A stretch of DNA of 36,620 nucleotides from contig JAEEPZ010000032.1 of the NCBI GenBank assembly GCA_016285055.1, positions 1-36,620 on the forward strand, in the 5' to 3' direction. Origin of the DNA: Prevotella sp. (GTDB lineage Bacteria > Bacteroidota > Bacteroidia > Bacteroidales > Bacteroidaceae). Positions 1 through 8,226 of this stretch are shown one piece after another; positions within the stretch are counted from its first letter, which is position 1; each line of letters starts with the position of its first letter. The notes under the pieces are model-generated. The model was not told the DNA's origin, searched no databases, and worked only from the letters and a program-made list of their open reading frames with translations. The position numbers were made by a program, and so were the translations under genes.

Positions 1-80
1 GACAAAGAGTCCGAAGCCTTCGGACAATTTGGGGGAGCCTGATAAAAGAGGAAAAACAGCAGGCCGGAACAAAAAAACAG

Positions 81-122
81 CCTGTGCAGTTGAAAAAGGC
101 TTTCCCTTTTCAACCGCACAGG
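81..122. repeat. Long hairpin, copy 1 of the CCTGTGC family
   Basis: The arms CCTGTGC-A-GTTGAAAA and TTTTCAAC-C-GCACAGG pair over 15 positions with one mismatch around a 10-nt loop. A second, shorter copy is at 649-679, and a half copy (CTGTGCGGTTGAAAAA) is at 36531-36546 next to the palindrome array. The first two copies each follow a GTCCGAAGCCTTCGGAC palindrome and a run of Gs, so the modules travel as a composite unit. Confidence 0.75.
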
Positions 123-648
123 TCGAAACAATTTGGGAAAAAGGTTATCACCTTGACCGCCGCAGGGACCCCATGAGGCGGGCAAGGAACGGCAAAAAGT
201 CCCGAAGGGACGACAGAAGACGATGGTGAGCACCAATCGTCCAGGCAGGGGCATCGCCCCTGCTAATAGGCGACACAAGAATAAGTCCCGAAGGGACGAC
301 GGAACCGATGCGCAGGGGCTGTCGTCCCTTCGGGACTTTTGTGTGGTGGGGGCCATGATACAGGGGCGTTGCTCCTGCCTGTATTCCGCCGTCCCTTCGG
401 GACTTATTGCCGGTCAGGGCGATAGCTGTTGTCACAAATTGTTTTTCTTGTTTTTATTGGTTTTTATTGGTTTTTTCTCAGGCCGCTTCGCGGTATCAAC
501 TGACCGACTTCGCGACGTAACTATGTCTGATTCCAATCTCCCAGTACGTAATTTACTTTACATTTCGGACTCTTCGTCCGAAGCCTTCGGACTTTTTGGG
601 GGATGTACATATTAAAAACGCAGTGTGTTTGCAAAAATAAAAAAATGG

Positions 649-679
649 CCTGTGCTGTTGAAAAACACAACCGCACAGG
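649..679. repeat. Hairpin, copy 2 of the CCTGTGC family
   Basis: CCTGTGC and GCACAGG pair, with further pairing of GTT to AAC inside. Both the hairpin and its upstream context (palindrome at 576-592, then a G run) match the copy at 81-122. Confidence 0.7.
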
Positions 680-761
680 TCGATAAATGCGGGGCAAAGC
701 CACCATCATCCGATGCTCCTTCGGGGACTATTACACTTTAGGAGACAATTTGCTGCAATGA

Positions 762-1703
762 CTAACCTGCCAGGAGGAAGCGCTCAGCCTCGATGGCGGC
801 CTGGCAACCGGTGCCGGCGGCGGTGATGGCCTGCCGGTAGACGGGGTCGGCACAGTCGCCGGCCACGAAGATGCCGGGGAGCTGGGTGCGCGGCGTGCCG
901 TCGGTCTTCTTCAGATAGCCCATCTCGTCGGTCTCGAGCCACGGCTTGAAGATGTCGGTATTGGGCTTATGACCGATGGCGAGGAAGAATCCGTCGATGG
1001 CGATGTCCACCAGCTGCTCGTCGGCCTCGCCCTTGCGCTTCACCAGATGGGCTCCCTCCACGCCGTCCTTGCCAAAGAGGCCCAGGGTGTTGTGCTCGAA
1101 GAGTATCTCGATGTTCTCGCGCTCCATGACACGCTGCTGCATCACCTTCGAGGCACGCAGGAAAGGCTTGCGCACGATGAGATAGACCTTCTTGCAGAGG
1201 CTGCTCAGATAGAGAGCATCCTCACAGGCGGTGTCGCCGCCGCCTACCACGGCCACTGTCTTCTTACGGTAGAAGAAACCGTCGCAGGTGGCACAGGCCG
1301 ACACGCCCATACCCATGTATTTCTGCTCGTCGGGCAGTCCGAGGTACTTCGCCGAGGCTCCGGTGGCGATGATGACGGTGTCGGCAACGATCTCATTGCC
1401 GGCATCGTCCTTTGCGCGATAGGGCCGCGAGGAGAAGTCCACCTCGGTAATCTCGCCGTCGCGGATGTCGGCGCCGAAGCGCTCGGCCTGCTGCCGCAAG
1501 TCCATCATCATCTGGTTGCCGTCCACGCCCTCGGGGTAGCCGGGGAAGTTTTCCACCTCGGTCGTCTGCGTCAGCTGTCCGCCGGGCTGCATACCGCAAT
1601 ACTCCACGGGGCCAAGGTTGGCGCGTGAAGCATAAATGGCAGCGGTATACCCTGCGGGCCCGCTGCCAATAATCAGGCATTTCGTCTGTATCATAGAAGA
1701 CAT
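762..1703 (-). CDS. trxB: Thioredoxin-disulfide reductase
   Basis: A 313-residue cytoplasmic flavoprotein that passes electrons from NADPH through FAD to thioredoxin. The FAD-binding GSGPAG lies at residues 13-18. The redox-active pair is CATC at 137-140. The NADPH-binding GGGDTACEDA follows at about 154-163, and a second FAD motif (GIFVAGDCAD) lies near the C terminus. Length and motif order are normal for TrxB. It begins immediately after the stop codon of the upstream glutathione peroxidase gene with no spacer, so the two form an oxidative-stress operon. The start MSSMIQTKCLIIGSG sets the usual short N terminus before the FAD fold. Confidence 0.97.
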   Translation of the reverse strand: MSSMIQTKCLIIGSGPAGYTAAIYASRANLGPVEYCGMQPGGQLTQTTEVENFPGYPEGVDGNQMMMDLRQQAERFGADIRDGEITEVDFSSRPYRAKDDAGNEIVADTVIIATGASAKYLGLPDEQKYMGMGVSACATCDGFFYRKKTVAVVGGGDTACEDALYLSSLCKKVYLIVRKPFLRASKVMQQRVMERENIEILFEHNTLGLFGKDGVEGAHLVKRKGEADEQLVDIAIDGFFLAIGHKPNTDIFKPWLETDEMGYLKKTDGTPRTQLPGIFVAGDCADPVYRQAITAAGTGCQAAIEAERFLLAG

Positions 1704-2255
1704 CTATTTCAGCAGTTCCTCGATTTGCTTCTCAATCTCAGCCATAGCGGTGGTGGGCTCGAAGCGGGCCACGACCATGCCCTTCTTGTCGACGAGGAAC
1801 TTGGTGAAGTTCCACTTGATGTCACTCTTCTCCTTGTAGTCGGGGTCTTCCTTCGACAGCATGTCGTCGAGGATATGGGCGATGGGGTGCTCCATATCCC
1901 AGCCTGCAAAGCCCTTCTGCTCTTGCAAGAACTTGAACAGTGGGTCGGCGTCGGGGCCGTTCACCTTCACCTTCTTGAAGCGTGGGAACTCTGTGCCGAA
2001 GTTGAGCTTGCAGAACTCGTGGATGCTCTCGTCGGTGCCGGGAGCCTGCTGTCCAAACTGGTTGCAGGGGAAGTCGAGGATGGTGAATTCCTGCGAGCGG
2101 AACTTCTCGTAGAGTTTCTCCAACTCTTCGTATTGCGGGGTGAAGCCGCACTTCGTGGCTGTGTTTACGATGAGCAGCACCTCGTTGGCATACTCCTTCA
2201 GCGACACGTCCTTACCTTTTCTGTCCTTGACAGTGAAATCATAAACTGTTTTCAT
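1704..2255 (-). CDS. Glutathione peroxidase family protein (thiol peroxidase)
   Basis: A 183-residue peroxidase of the GPx family. The active-site region NTATKCGFTPQY carries Cys36 where animal enzymes have selenocysteine. DFPCNQFGQQ at 61-70 supplies the second conserved Cys and the Gln, and KWNFTKFLVD supplies the catalytic Trp/Asn segment. Cys-type bacterial members usually use thioredoxin rather than glutathione as reductant. The adjacent trxB gene fits that electron route, but this is inference. No signal peptide is visible, so it is probably cytoplasmic. No clear TAnnTTTG promoter was found upstream. Confidence 0.94.
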   Translation of the reverse strand: MKTVYDFTVKDRKGKDVSLKEYANEVLLIVNTATKCGFTPQYEELEKLYEKFRSQEFTILDFPCNQFGQQAPGTDESIHEFCKLNFGTEFPRFKKVKVNGPDADPLFKFLQEQKGFAGWDMEHPIAHILDDMLSKEDPDYKEKSDIKWNFTKFLVDKKGMVVARFEPTTAMAEIEKQIEELLK

Positions 2256-2330
2256 TGTGTTGTTGTTTGGTTTTATGCTAATAGACTTGTTTTGTTCACT
2301 TATTACATATTACTTATCACTTCCTACTTC

Positions 2331-3236
2331 TCACAGCCCCCAAGCTCGCCGCACGTTCTCCACGGGCAGTGTCTCCACGCGGTTCTCCACGTCGTCAGGG
2401 AGGTTGCAGAAGAAGTCGATGCCCGTCTTCTCCTCCAAGTCGCGTATGTTGACCGCCCAGTTGCCGAGCGGCTCGTAGCTGACATAGCTGTCGCGGTGCT
2501 CCATCCAGAAGCCCACGGCCTTGTATCCCTGTGCGTTCTTCAGCAGCAGCGCCACGAAAAAATACTGTGGCACGCGCATCTCGCCCTTCACCAGTGTGGG
2601 GCGTATCTGGTCGTCCTCTATGGTGCCGCCCTTCACCACGTAGAGCACCTCGGTGGCAGTGGCCTTGGTCCAGCTGCGTATCTGGCCCTCCAACCGGTAC
2701 CACGGGCTGTTCTCGGAGGCGTTGAAAGCCTTCGACTGCGGCTGCATGTTGGTGAGGAAGAAAGTCTGATAGTTGGCTTCGGCCGAGTAGAGACGGTCGG
2801 CCGAGGGGCAGATGTGCCCGTGGTCGAAGCCGCTGTTCCAGAAGCAGTCCTGCGTGAGGTAGGCATTGTTGGGCAGCAGCGGGTCGAATGGATACTGATT
2901 TTCCTTGGAGTAGTAACGCGATGTCTTCTGCGCCATGGTGGCCGTGGTCATCTGGTAGGCCGACCATCGTTGAGCCTTTTTGTCGCAGTCCCATTCCACC
3001 GAGTAGTTGATGCCGTAGCTGTCGTTGGTGGTGTGTATGAGCACGATGCTGTGGCCGCCCTTGACATGCGGGAACTCCAGGCGCTGCAGTGCCGGTTCCT
3101 TATCGATGGGGTTGGCGTTGACATTGGCGTTGGCTGACGACTTGTTGTCGTCCTCGTCATCACTGCTGTGACAGGATGCTATGGTCAGCGCAAACAGTGC
3201 CAAGGGCAACAGGCGACAAAAAGTCTGTAGTTTCAT
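2331..3236 (-). CDS. DNA/RNA non-specific endonuclease, lipoprotein
   Basis: About 301 residues from the chosen start MKLQTFCRLL, which begins a clean lipoprotein signal ending LTIASC with lipidated Cys22. A start 12 codons upstream would add a stretch with no signal character. A low-complexity Asp/Asn linker follows, then the beta-beta-alpha metal nuclease domain. The catalytic block is DHGH at 138-141 (DRGH in most relatives, with the last His as general base), followed by ICPSADR and metal-binding Asn163 in LTNMQPQ. It is probably anchored in the outer membrane or periplasm and degrades nucleic acid for nutrition or defence. It lies downstream of the rpmE2 terminator and so is probably transcribed separately. 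Confidence 0.9.
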   Translation of the reverse strand: MKLQTFCRLLPLALFALTIASCHSSDDEDDNKSSANANVNANPIDKEPALQRLEFPHVKGGHSIVLIHTTNDSYGINYSVEWDCDKKAQRWSAYQMTTATMAQKTSRYYSKENQYPFDPLLPNNAYLTQDCFWNSGFDHGHICPSADRLYSAEANYQTFFLTNMQPQSKAFNASENSPWYRLEGQIRSWTKATATEVLYVVKGGTIEDDQIRPTLVKGEMRVPQYFFVALLLKNAQGYKAVGFWMEHRDSYVSYEPLGNWAVNIRDLEEKTGIDFFCNLPDDVENRVETLPVENVRRAWGL

Positions 3237-3261
3237 GTTTGGGCTTTTAGAAAAGACAAAA

Positions 3262-3299
3262 GGTGCGCTCAAGGTATATGCAACTACCTTGGACGCACC
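3262..3299 (-). terminator. Intrinsic terminator of rpmE2
   Basis: On the minus strand, GGTGCG pairs with CGCACC and an inner AAGGTA pairs with TACCTT. A T-rich tail (TTTTGTCTTTT) follows. It lies about 35 bases beyond the rpmE2 stop and before the start of the nuclease gene, so it separates the two transcripts. Confidence 0.85.
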
Positions 3300-3333
3300 T
3301 TTCTAAGTCTTCATGGTGTGTGTTGAAAGTATC

Positions 3334-3588
3334 TTACTTCTTCGCAGCCTTACCGTAGCGGCTCATGAACTTATCGACGCGTCCTGCCGTGTCGACAAGC
3401 TTGCTCTTACCTGTGTAGAAGGGGTGAGAGGAGCTGGAGATTTCTACTTTTACCACTGGGTAAGTCTCGCCTTCGAATTCTACGGTGTCATTGGTCTTTG
3501 CGGTAGACTTCGTAAGGAACATATCGCCGTTGGACATGTCTTTGAACACGACGGGGCGATAGTTTTCGGGATGAATTCCTTTTTTCAT
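3334..3588 (-). CDS. rpmE2: 50S ribosomal protein L31, type B
   Basis: An 84-residue ribosomal protein. The N terminus [17 protein letters not shown] and the central HPFYTGK segment are typical of L31. The zinc-binding cysteines of the type A protein are absent, which makes this the type B form normally found in Bacteroidota. It is transcribed alone, with an exact-consensus promoter about 40 bases upstream of the start and a strong terminator downstream. Confidence 0.97.
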   Translation of the reverse strand: MKKGIHPENYRPVVFKDMSNGDMFLTKSTAKTNDTVEFEGETYPVVKVEISSSSHPFYTGKSKLVDTAGRVDKFMSRYGKAAKK

Positions 3589-3626
3589 TGTTCTGTTAAA
3601 ATGTTGATAATGTTGATTTCAGCGTG

Positions 3627-3658
3627 CAAAGGTACGAACTTTTTTCCGTCCCTGCAAA
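3627..3658 (-). promoter_or_regulatory. Bacteroidota promoter of rpmE2
   Basis: On the minus strand a TTTG -33 element (3655-3658) is followed after exactly 20 bases by TACCTTTG (3627-3634). This is a full match to the Bacteroidota primary-sigma consensus TTTG-N19-21-TAnnTTTG. Confidence 0.9.
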
Positions 3659-3745
3659 CTTTTCACATTATTTTTTTTAGATTATTCCTTAGACCAGAGC
3701 ATCCGCCGCATCCTGAGGCTCAAAATGGAAAAAGAATGATGAGGA

Positions 3746-4444
3746 TTATTCCTGCTCCTCTTTCCTCAGTTTATCCATCTCGATGGTGACAAGGCGATGG
3801 GCACGGAAGAAACCGCTTAGCTCAGCTCGCAGGTAGGCTTCAATATTAGGTATGTCAGGGAAAAACAGCATACACTTCTTGCAATGCACGTCCACATTGT
3901 TGCCTTCCTCATCGATGGTGTAGATGGTAGTGACGTTGCAGTTGACGTTGGCGGTGTTGATGGCCTTACGCAGCCGCGAGAACTCGTCAATGTCATACAG
4001 TTCCACTTGTCCCCAGAACGTGTCCCAAAGCTGCACATAGCACCGCTCGTTTGAAGCTTCGGCTATGAAGTGCTCGCCTTGATAGTCAAAGACGATTCTG
4101 TCGTTCTCTTCATCAGTCTCGTACTGGCACCCTATCTTCGTCAAGGTCTCAAGAAACGAATCCCTCGACCTGGTGTTCACAGTCTGCTCCTCGTTGTTCT
4201 CTTCCTTTTTCTCCTTGTCTTCACTCTTCTCCTTGTTCTCTCTCTTCTCCTTGTCCTCTTTCTGTTCCATGGTTTCTGTCGTTTTTGTTTCCAGTTGTGG
4301 TGTGTCTTCTTTCTGCTCTTCGTCCTTTCCTGTTGCTCCGGCCTCCTCTGCAGCTATGGCCACAGCGTCATTCTTGTCGCCCTTCCGCATCAGGATCAGG
4401 GCGACAAGAACAATCAGGATGATAAATGCAATACCGTATGGCAT
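3746..4444 (-). CDS. Membrane-anchored protein of unknown function, Lys/Glu-rich linker
   Basis: 232 residues that I do not recognise as a named family. One transmembrane helix spans about residues 4-19 (IAFIILIVLVALILM). A highly charged, probably disordered or coiled Lys/Glu stretch runs from about 25 to 90. A compact C-terminal domain of about 135 residues follows, containing FDYQGEHFIAEAS and CKKCMLFF. It probably presents this domain to the cytoplasm on a flexible tether. A TAACTTTG promoter lies about 20 bases before the start. It appears monocistronic. Confidence 0.75.
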   Translation of the reverse strand: MPYGIAFIILIVLVALILMRKGDKNDAVAIAAEEAGATGKDEEQKEDTPQLETKTTETMEQKEDKEKRENKEKSEDKEKKEENNEEQTVNTRSRDSFLETLTKIGCQYETDEENDRIVFDYQGEHFIAEASNERCYVQLWDTFWGQVELYDIDEFSRLRKAINTANVNCNVTTIYTIDEEGNNVDVHCKKCMLFFPDIPNIEAYLRAELSGFFRAHRLVTIEMDKLRKEEQE

Positions 4445-4464
4445 GATGGTTGTTGTAGGGACTG

Positions 4465-4496
4465 CAAAGTTACAACTTTTCTTTTAATCCAGCAAT
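4465..4496 (-). promoter_or_regulatory. Bacteroidota promoter of the membrane-anchored protein gene
   Basis: The minus strand has TAACTTTG (4465-4472) with ATTG, one mismatch to TTTG, exactly 20 bases upstream (4493-4496). The predicted start point gives a short leader before the ATG at 4444. Confidence 0.75.
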
Positions 4497-4499
4497 TAT

Positions 4500-4810
4500 C
4501 TTTTGGATAAAAATTTTACGTCGTTTCTTTACAAGACTCCATAGACATCTTTAGCCTATATAATTCATGGTTATTCAATCGTTTTTTATAAAACACGAAT
4601 TATCAATAATTGATCACGAATTATTCATCAATTTATTATTTATGAATAATTTGTGTTTAATTCATGGTAATTCGTGTGAAAAAGAAAGAGTTAACGGCAT
4701 AGAGTTTAATTGCCATGAATAATTCAGGTTAGACAACTCAGGCGGCCTAATCGCCAAGGTATCCGTTACTGATTTGTGTATCTGACCATTCTTCCTCAGT
4801 AGCCAATCCG
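4500..4810. other. AT-rich intergenic stretch with ACGAATTAT repeats
   Basis: No gene seen. CACGAATTAT occurs twice between about 4594 and 4625, and related inverted forms (ATGAATAATTTGTG, GTAATTCGTG) follow to about 4677. The segment can therefore form several alternative hairpins. It lies between the 3' end of the TPR-protease gene and the promoter of the neighbouring gene. Confidence 0.55.
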
Positions 4811-6865
4811 TCATTTCAGATACTTCACCTTGATGACTCTCTTCTGGTTGTCTATTTCAATCTTGCCAGCTCGCGAGAGGACGGTCTGCCCAAGCAGCAA
4901 GGGGGCTTTCTGGTTCCTGACCACACTGGCACGGACATTGTCCAGCTCAAGGTCGCCAAACTTCACTTTGCGCAGGTTGATGACCGTTCCCTCGCTGATA
5001 TTTCCCAAGGCATCGGAGTAGTGGGCGCTGCCAACCACATCGTTCTTATCCAGATAGCCATTCTTCATCATGAACGTGGCTTCGACCATAGAGATAGAGA
5101 CTTCGGAGGCACCAGTGTCAAACACGAAACGCATAGGAAGCTCATTGATGGTACACTTCACGTTACAGCACCCGTTTTCCAGAGTAAAGGGAATCTCGCT
5201 GGTGTGTTCCTTCAACTCTCCTGTCAATCCTTCTTTTGTTCTCTTCGCTTTCTGCTCTTCCTGGAAGCGGGTCTCAAATTCGTTCATAAGGTTCTTAAAG
5301 CCTTGCATGTCGCGTATGCCATCCAAGTCATCGTCGTTCCTGATGTGGGCAAACCGCGTAAAGCCCTTCTCCAGACAATTCCTCAGATAGTGAAGGGCAG
5401 CATCCTTGTCACCTATTCTTGCATAGAGGCAAGCTGCATCATAGTAGTTCCCGGCAGATGCGGATTTAGCCAAGATGGAATCTTCAAAAGCCTTAGCCTT
5501 GTCTATGTCGCCTAACCCCAGAAAGGCAAATTGTGCACAGTTCGATTCGCCCACGAGGGTGTCCAGGGCAACTACCATTTGATAGTCTTTTATTGCAGCC
5601 TCCTTGTTCCCCTTTAGCAAAAACTTGTCAGCCCTTCCCAAATAACTATATGCGTAATCCGGGCTCAAGACGATTGCCGTAGAATAGTCTTCTATGGCTC
5701 CGTCTGTATCATTGAGATTGTCTTTGATAAAGGCCCGACGATAATAGCCGAACCAATAGTCAGGTTCGGCTTTGATGTACTTGTCATACGTTTCAATCGC
5801 CTCCGCACCTCTACCCATTTCGTAGAGATAATTAGCCTTACTCATGACATAGTCATTGTCGCTCGGATCCATTTCTATGGCCTGATTGATGCTTTCCAAT
5901 GCTTGTTCATATTCCCCCAGCTCACTATAGCAATTTGCCATTCTGAAACAACACACGTCATTGGACTCAATGGCCATGGACTCCTTATAAGCCTCAATAG
6001 CTTTTACATAGTTTGCATGGCCTTCGTAGGCGTTCCCTATGCAGTAAGACCAAAGACCGTCGTTGGGATGCTTGGTCTGCTGAACCTTCAGCTTGGTAAT
6101 CAGTGTGTTGACTTCCGGCTCATCAATTGCCGACATCAAGTAATAGGCCTTTGTGTTTCCATCTAAGTCGAGCGCTGTAATGAGGTCATCAATACTTTCA
6201 TTCACCCGCCCAGATTCAATCTTCGACTCTGCCCGGAAAGCATACGCCTGCGAGGAAGACGGGTCAAGCTTGATGCAGTACGAGAACCAATTCTCAGCTT
6301 CCTTGTACTTTTCAGTCTTCAAGGCGTTACGCCCTCTGCCCATATAGCCCAAGGTGTTCCCTTTTTGCAACTGACATATCTTCTCAAAGTCAGCATCCGA
6401 TTCGGCAAACATATTCTTTAGATAGTAGTATTCCGCACGGTCACTATATACGTCAACATCCTCGGGGTTTGCCTTTATAGCCAGCGCCCAGTCGCTGAGC
6501 GCTTCCTCTTCGTTGCCAAGCTCCAGGTTCACCTTTGCCCTCAAGGTATAGGCAAACGCCAGCCATTCCTTGTCTTTCTTCAGATAGGAGATAGCCTTGC
6601 ATAGTGGGTCTATGGCATTTCCCGGCTGTTCCTTCTTGATGTAAATGCCTCCCATCATCCAATGCGCATATCCGTTTTTCGGATGCTCCTCTATCTCCTT
6701 TTGCAAATAGCCAAGAGCCTCGTCAGAGTCCCCTTGGTTATTCACAATTTCCAAAGCCCTCAAGTAGTTATAGCTGTTCTTCAGCTGCTCGGGTTTCTGG
6801 GCCACTGTCGCGGTTGAGAACACAACTCCCAACACCATTGCCATCAATATCTTAATCTTGTTCAT
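4811..6865 (-). CDS. Secreted TPR protein with C-terminal retropepsin-like aspartyl protease domain
   Basis: 684 residues. A Sec signal peptide (MNKIKILMAMVLGVVFSTATVAQ) is followed by roughly a dozen TPR units (for example AIDPLCKAISYLKKDKEW and ALESINQAIEMDPSDNDY) to about residue 480. A linker leads to a C-terminal domain of about 110 residues with DTGAS at 583-587 and a late hydrophobic-Gly motif LLLGQTVL. These are hallmarks of the single-lobe, retropepsin-like aspartyl proteases (clan AA), which act as dimers. The protein probably works in the periplasm, with the TPRs binding a partner or substrate. Immediately upstream is a 36-bp element also found upstream of the LytTR gene at 17.7 kb. 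Confidence 0.88.
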   Translation of the reverse strand: MNKIKILMAMVLGVVFSTATVAQKPEQLKNSYNYLRALEIVNNQGDSDEALGYLQKEIEEHPKNGYAHWMMGGIYIKKEQPGNAIDPLCKAISYLKKDKEWLAFAYTLRAKVNLELGNEEEALSDWALAIKANPEDVDVYSDRAEYYYLKNMFAESDADFEKICQLQKGNTLGYMGRGRNALKTEKYKEAENWFSYCIKLDPSSSQAYAFRAESKIESGRVNESIDDLITALDLDGNTKAYYLMSAIDEPEVNTLITKLKVQQTKHPNDGLWSYCIGNAYEGHANYVKAIEAYKESMAIESNDVCCFRMANCYSELGEYEQALESINQAIEMDPSDNDYVMSKANYLYEMGRGAEAIETYDKYIKAEPDYWFGYYRRAFIKDNLNDTDGAIEDYSTAIVLSPDYAYSYLGRADKFLLKGNKEAAIKDYQMVVALDTLVGESNCAQFAFLGLGDIDKAKAFEDSILAKSASAGNYYDAACLYARIGDKDAALHYLRNCLEKGFTRFAHIRNDDDLDGIRDMQGFKNLMNEFETRFQEEQKAKRTKEGLTGELKEHTSEIPFTLENGCCNVKCTINELPMRFVFDTGASEVSISMVEATFMMKNGYLDKNDVVGSAHYSDALGNISEGTVINLRKVKFGDLELDNVRASVVRNQKAPLLLGQTVLSRAGKIEIDNQKRVIKVKYLK

Positions 6866-6904
6866 ACCATTGTTTAATTGTTAATACTTTATTGCTGTCT
6901 ACAT

Positions 6905-6943
6905 CATATAATACCCGTAAACGCAAAAAGGTAAACATCGAAT
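6905..6943 (-). promoter_or_regulatory. Shared upstream element, copy 1
   Basis: On the minus strand, ATGTTTACCTTTT is followed after a few bases by TACGGGTA and then TATA-like sequence, about 40 bases upstream of the TPR-protease start. The arrangement recurs with the same length at 17793-17828 before the LytTR gene. It could be an alternative-sigma promoter or an operator. Confidence 0.5.
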
Positions 6944-7141
6944 GTTGTCGTTTTATCTATTGCCAAGGCTTCAAACCTTAGCACCTCTGTCTCAGTAGGA
7001 GATAAAATCTTCATTCCACTTAACGCAATCTCTGCTTTCCCTTCGGCTGTTATAAGAAAAACAGATTGGGCAAAACGCACATTCCACCTCAATTCGCAAG
7101 TCTCATTCTTTCCTCTTCTAAGTTTCCGTTTAGAGCATTGG

Positions 7142-7564
7142 ATGTCGAAAGATGGTTTGTCTATTACTGATACAGATATTATCTATGCAGCCAAGAATAG
7201 CATTCTCGGAGAACGTAAGTTTCGGTTGATGAATCAGCGCGACATGGAGAAGCTGAACGAGGATTATCACACAGAGAAATATCTCCGACATCAGCAGATA
7301 CATGAAACGCTTGACCTTCTCGCCTTCTTTGAGAAACCTGACACGGCGAAGCTGGTTCGAGAGGTCGCAGTTGCTCTCATGGGAGGTCGCTATGTCAACA
7401 TACCTTGTGCTGGTGGTGGTTCTGTCAGTAGCGAGACTGGCTGGGACGGTCGCAAGAAAGACGAGGAGAACGAGGACTTCCAACTCCGTTGTTGGCTTCA
7501 TGCAGCAAAGACCATCAAGGCTTCGCAATACGTGCCAACAAAGAGGAAAGGGTATGGCAGATAA
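7142..7564 (+). CDS. Short ORF, possible C-terminal remnant of a mobilisation relaxase
   Basis: 140 residues. The Gly/Ser-rich stretch CAGGGSVSSETGWDGRKKDEE and the basic end TKRKGYGR resemble the tails of Bacteroidota relaxase/mobilisation proteins. No relaxase catalytic His/Tyr motifs are present. No good ribosome-binding site or promoter precedes the ATG, although the frame stays open upstream to about 6935. A strong terminator follows 15 bases after the stop. I infer the 3' end of a decayed mobilisation gene at the left edge of an imported segment. The family assignment is weak. Confidence 0.4.
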   Translation: MSKDGLSITDTDIIYAAKNSILGERKFRLMNQRDMEKLNEDYHTEKYLRHQQIHETLDLLAFFEKPDTAKLVREVAVALMGGRYVNIPCAGGGSVSSETGWDGRKKDEENEDFQLRCWLHAAKTIKASQYVPTKRKGYGR

Positions 7565-7579
7565 TTTGCTTCTTATAGA

Positions 7580-7622
7580 GCACTCACATCTGATAGGGAA
7601 AGGTGTGAGTGCCTTCTTTTTT
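7580..7622 (+). terminator. Intrinsic terminator after the relaxase-like ORF
   Basis: GCACTCACA (7580-7588) pairs perfectly with TGTGAGTGC (7604-7612), and CTTCTTTTTT follows. The stem of 9 bp plus T-run fits a plus-strand rho-independent terminator. It isolates the cluster downstream from upstream transcription. Confidence 0.85.
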
Positions 7623-7713
7623 ATACGTATTCGAGCATCTTGTTCGTTTTTACAAGTCTTTTCCCTCATTTTTCTCACAAAAAATCATAAATATAGCAGA
7701 TTCTCGCTCCCTT

Positions 7714-7748
7714 AATTGCGATAGTTTGCAATTATTTTTATATCTTTG
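7714..7748 (+). promoter_or_regulatory. Promoter of the accessory cluster with overlapping inverted repeat
   Basis: TATCTTTG at 7741-7748 matches the TAnnTTTG -7 box, about 45 bases before the first ATG of the cluster. The -33 position is poor (ATTG at 22 bases). An inverted repeat AATTGC/GCAATT (7714-7719 and 7728-7733) occupies the -33 region and would suit a repressor or activator site. Confidence 0.6.
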
Positions 7749-7792
7749 TGGTCAGAATTTGGCAATTCTCTAAGGGTAAAGTCGGTATTAGA

Positions 7793-8203
7793 ATGAAGAA
7801 TCCGTATATATCACAAATCCTTTCTATTAAGGAAGAGTTAAAGAAGCAACTTCCCTATGGTCTTGAGACCACAGCAGATATGCTGTTGGAGTTTATGAGT
7901 AAGAGCAAGGATGAACAGCAGAGAGATACTGCAGCCTTCATCAAAGCATCTAAGAAGATGCCAGAGATGATCATGGTTTTCGATTTCGCCATGTCTTTGC
8001 TACAACACGATGTCAATCTTATTCGTGAATCCATTTATGACACAGGCATTGATGGAATAAAAGAGCTGAACGACTATTGGGCAGACAAGTATGGAATAGA
8101 TGAAATCCATAAAGGCAGTACTAAAACACACAATTTTTTCAATTGGTTGGTTCTGAGATTGCCGGCGAAAGAGGAAATGAAAAGGTATGGACTGATATAC
8201 TAA
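7793..8203 (+). CDS. Small helical protein of unknown function, first gene of the accessory cluster
   Basis: 136 residues from the ATG at 7793 (MKNPYISQILSIKEELKK). I chose this start because the -7 box ends at 7748 and an earlier start codon would be upstream of transcription. The protein looks mainly helical, is mixed in charge, and lacks a signal peptide or membrane segment. I do not recognise a family. It is 23 bases upstream of the PLD-family gene and so is probably co-transcribed with it. Its base composition is AT-rich, like the following genes and unlike the flanking housekeeping genes. Confidence 0.7.
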   Translation: MKNPYISQILSIKEELKKQLPYGLETTADMLLEFMSKSKDEQQRDTAAFIKASKKMPEMIMVFDFAMSLLQHDVNLIRESIYDTGIDGIKELNDYWADKYGIDEIHKGSTKTHNFFNWLVLRLPAKEEMKRYGLIY

Positions 8204-8226
8204 CTACTTACAATATACACTAAAAG

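Larger units (their letters stand above)
1..761. repeat. Gene-free block of intergenic palindromes
   Basis: I see no credible gene here. The block holds several short palindromes. GTCCGAAGCCTTCGGAC occurs at 9-25 and 576-592. GTCCCGAAGGGAC or its complement occurs at 199-211, 285-297, 324-336 and 391-403. Two longer hairpins begin CCTGTGC and end GCACAGG, at 81-122 and 649-679. Around 421-535 is a T-rich segment that recurs near 28.43-28.58 kb. The short open frames translate these repeats and look spurious. Confidence 0.8.

Noticed and set aside
1725..3137. 470-residue plus-strand frame across the peroxidase and nuclease genes
   Set aside because: It is antisense to two clearly identified genes and has no domain of its own.
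6904..7092. 62-residue minus-strand frame upstream of the TPR-retropepsin gene
   Set aside because: Its end runs through the shared 36-bp upstream element, and the similar peptide read at the second copy (DVYLF..TG.I) follows from DNA similarity. No ribosome-binding site or promoter was seen.
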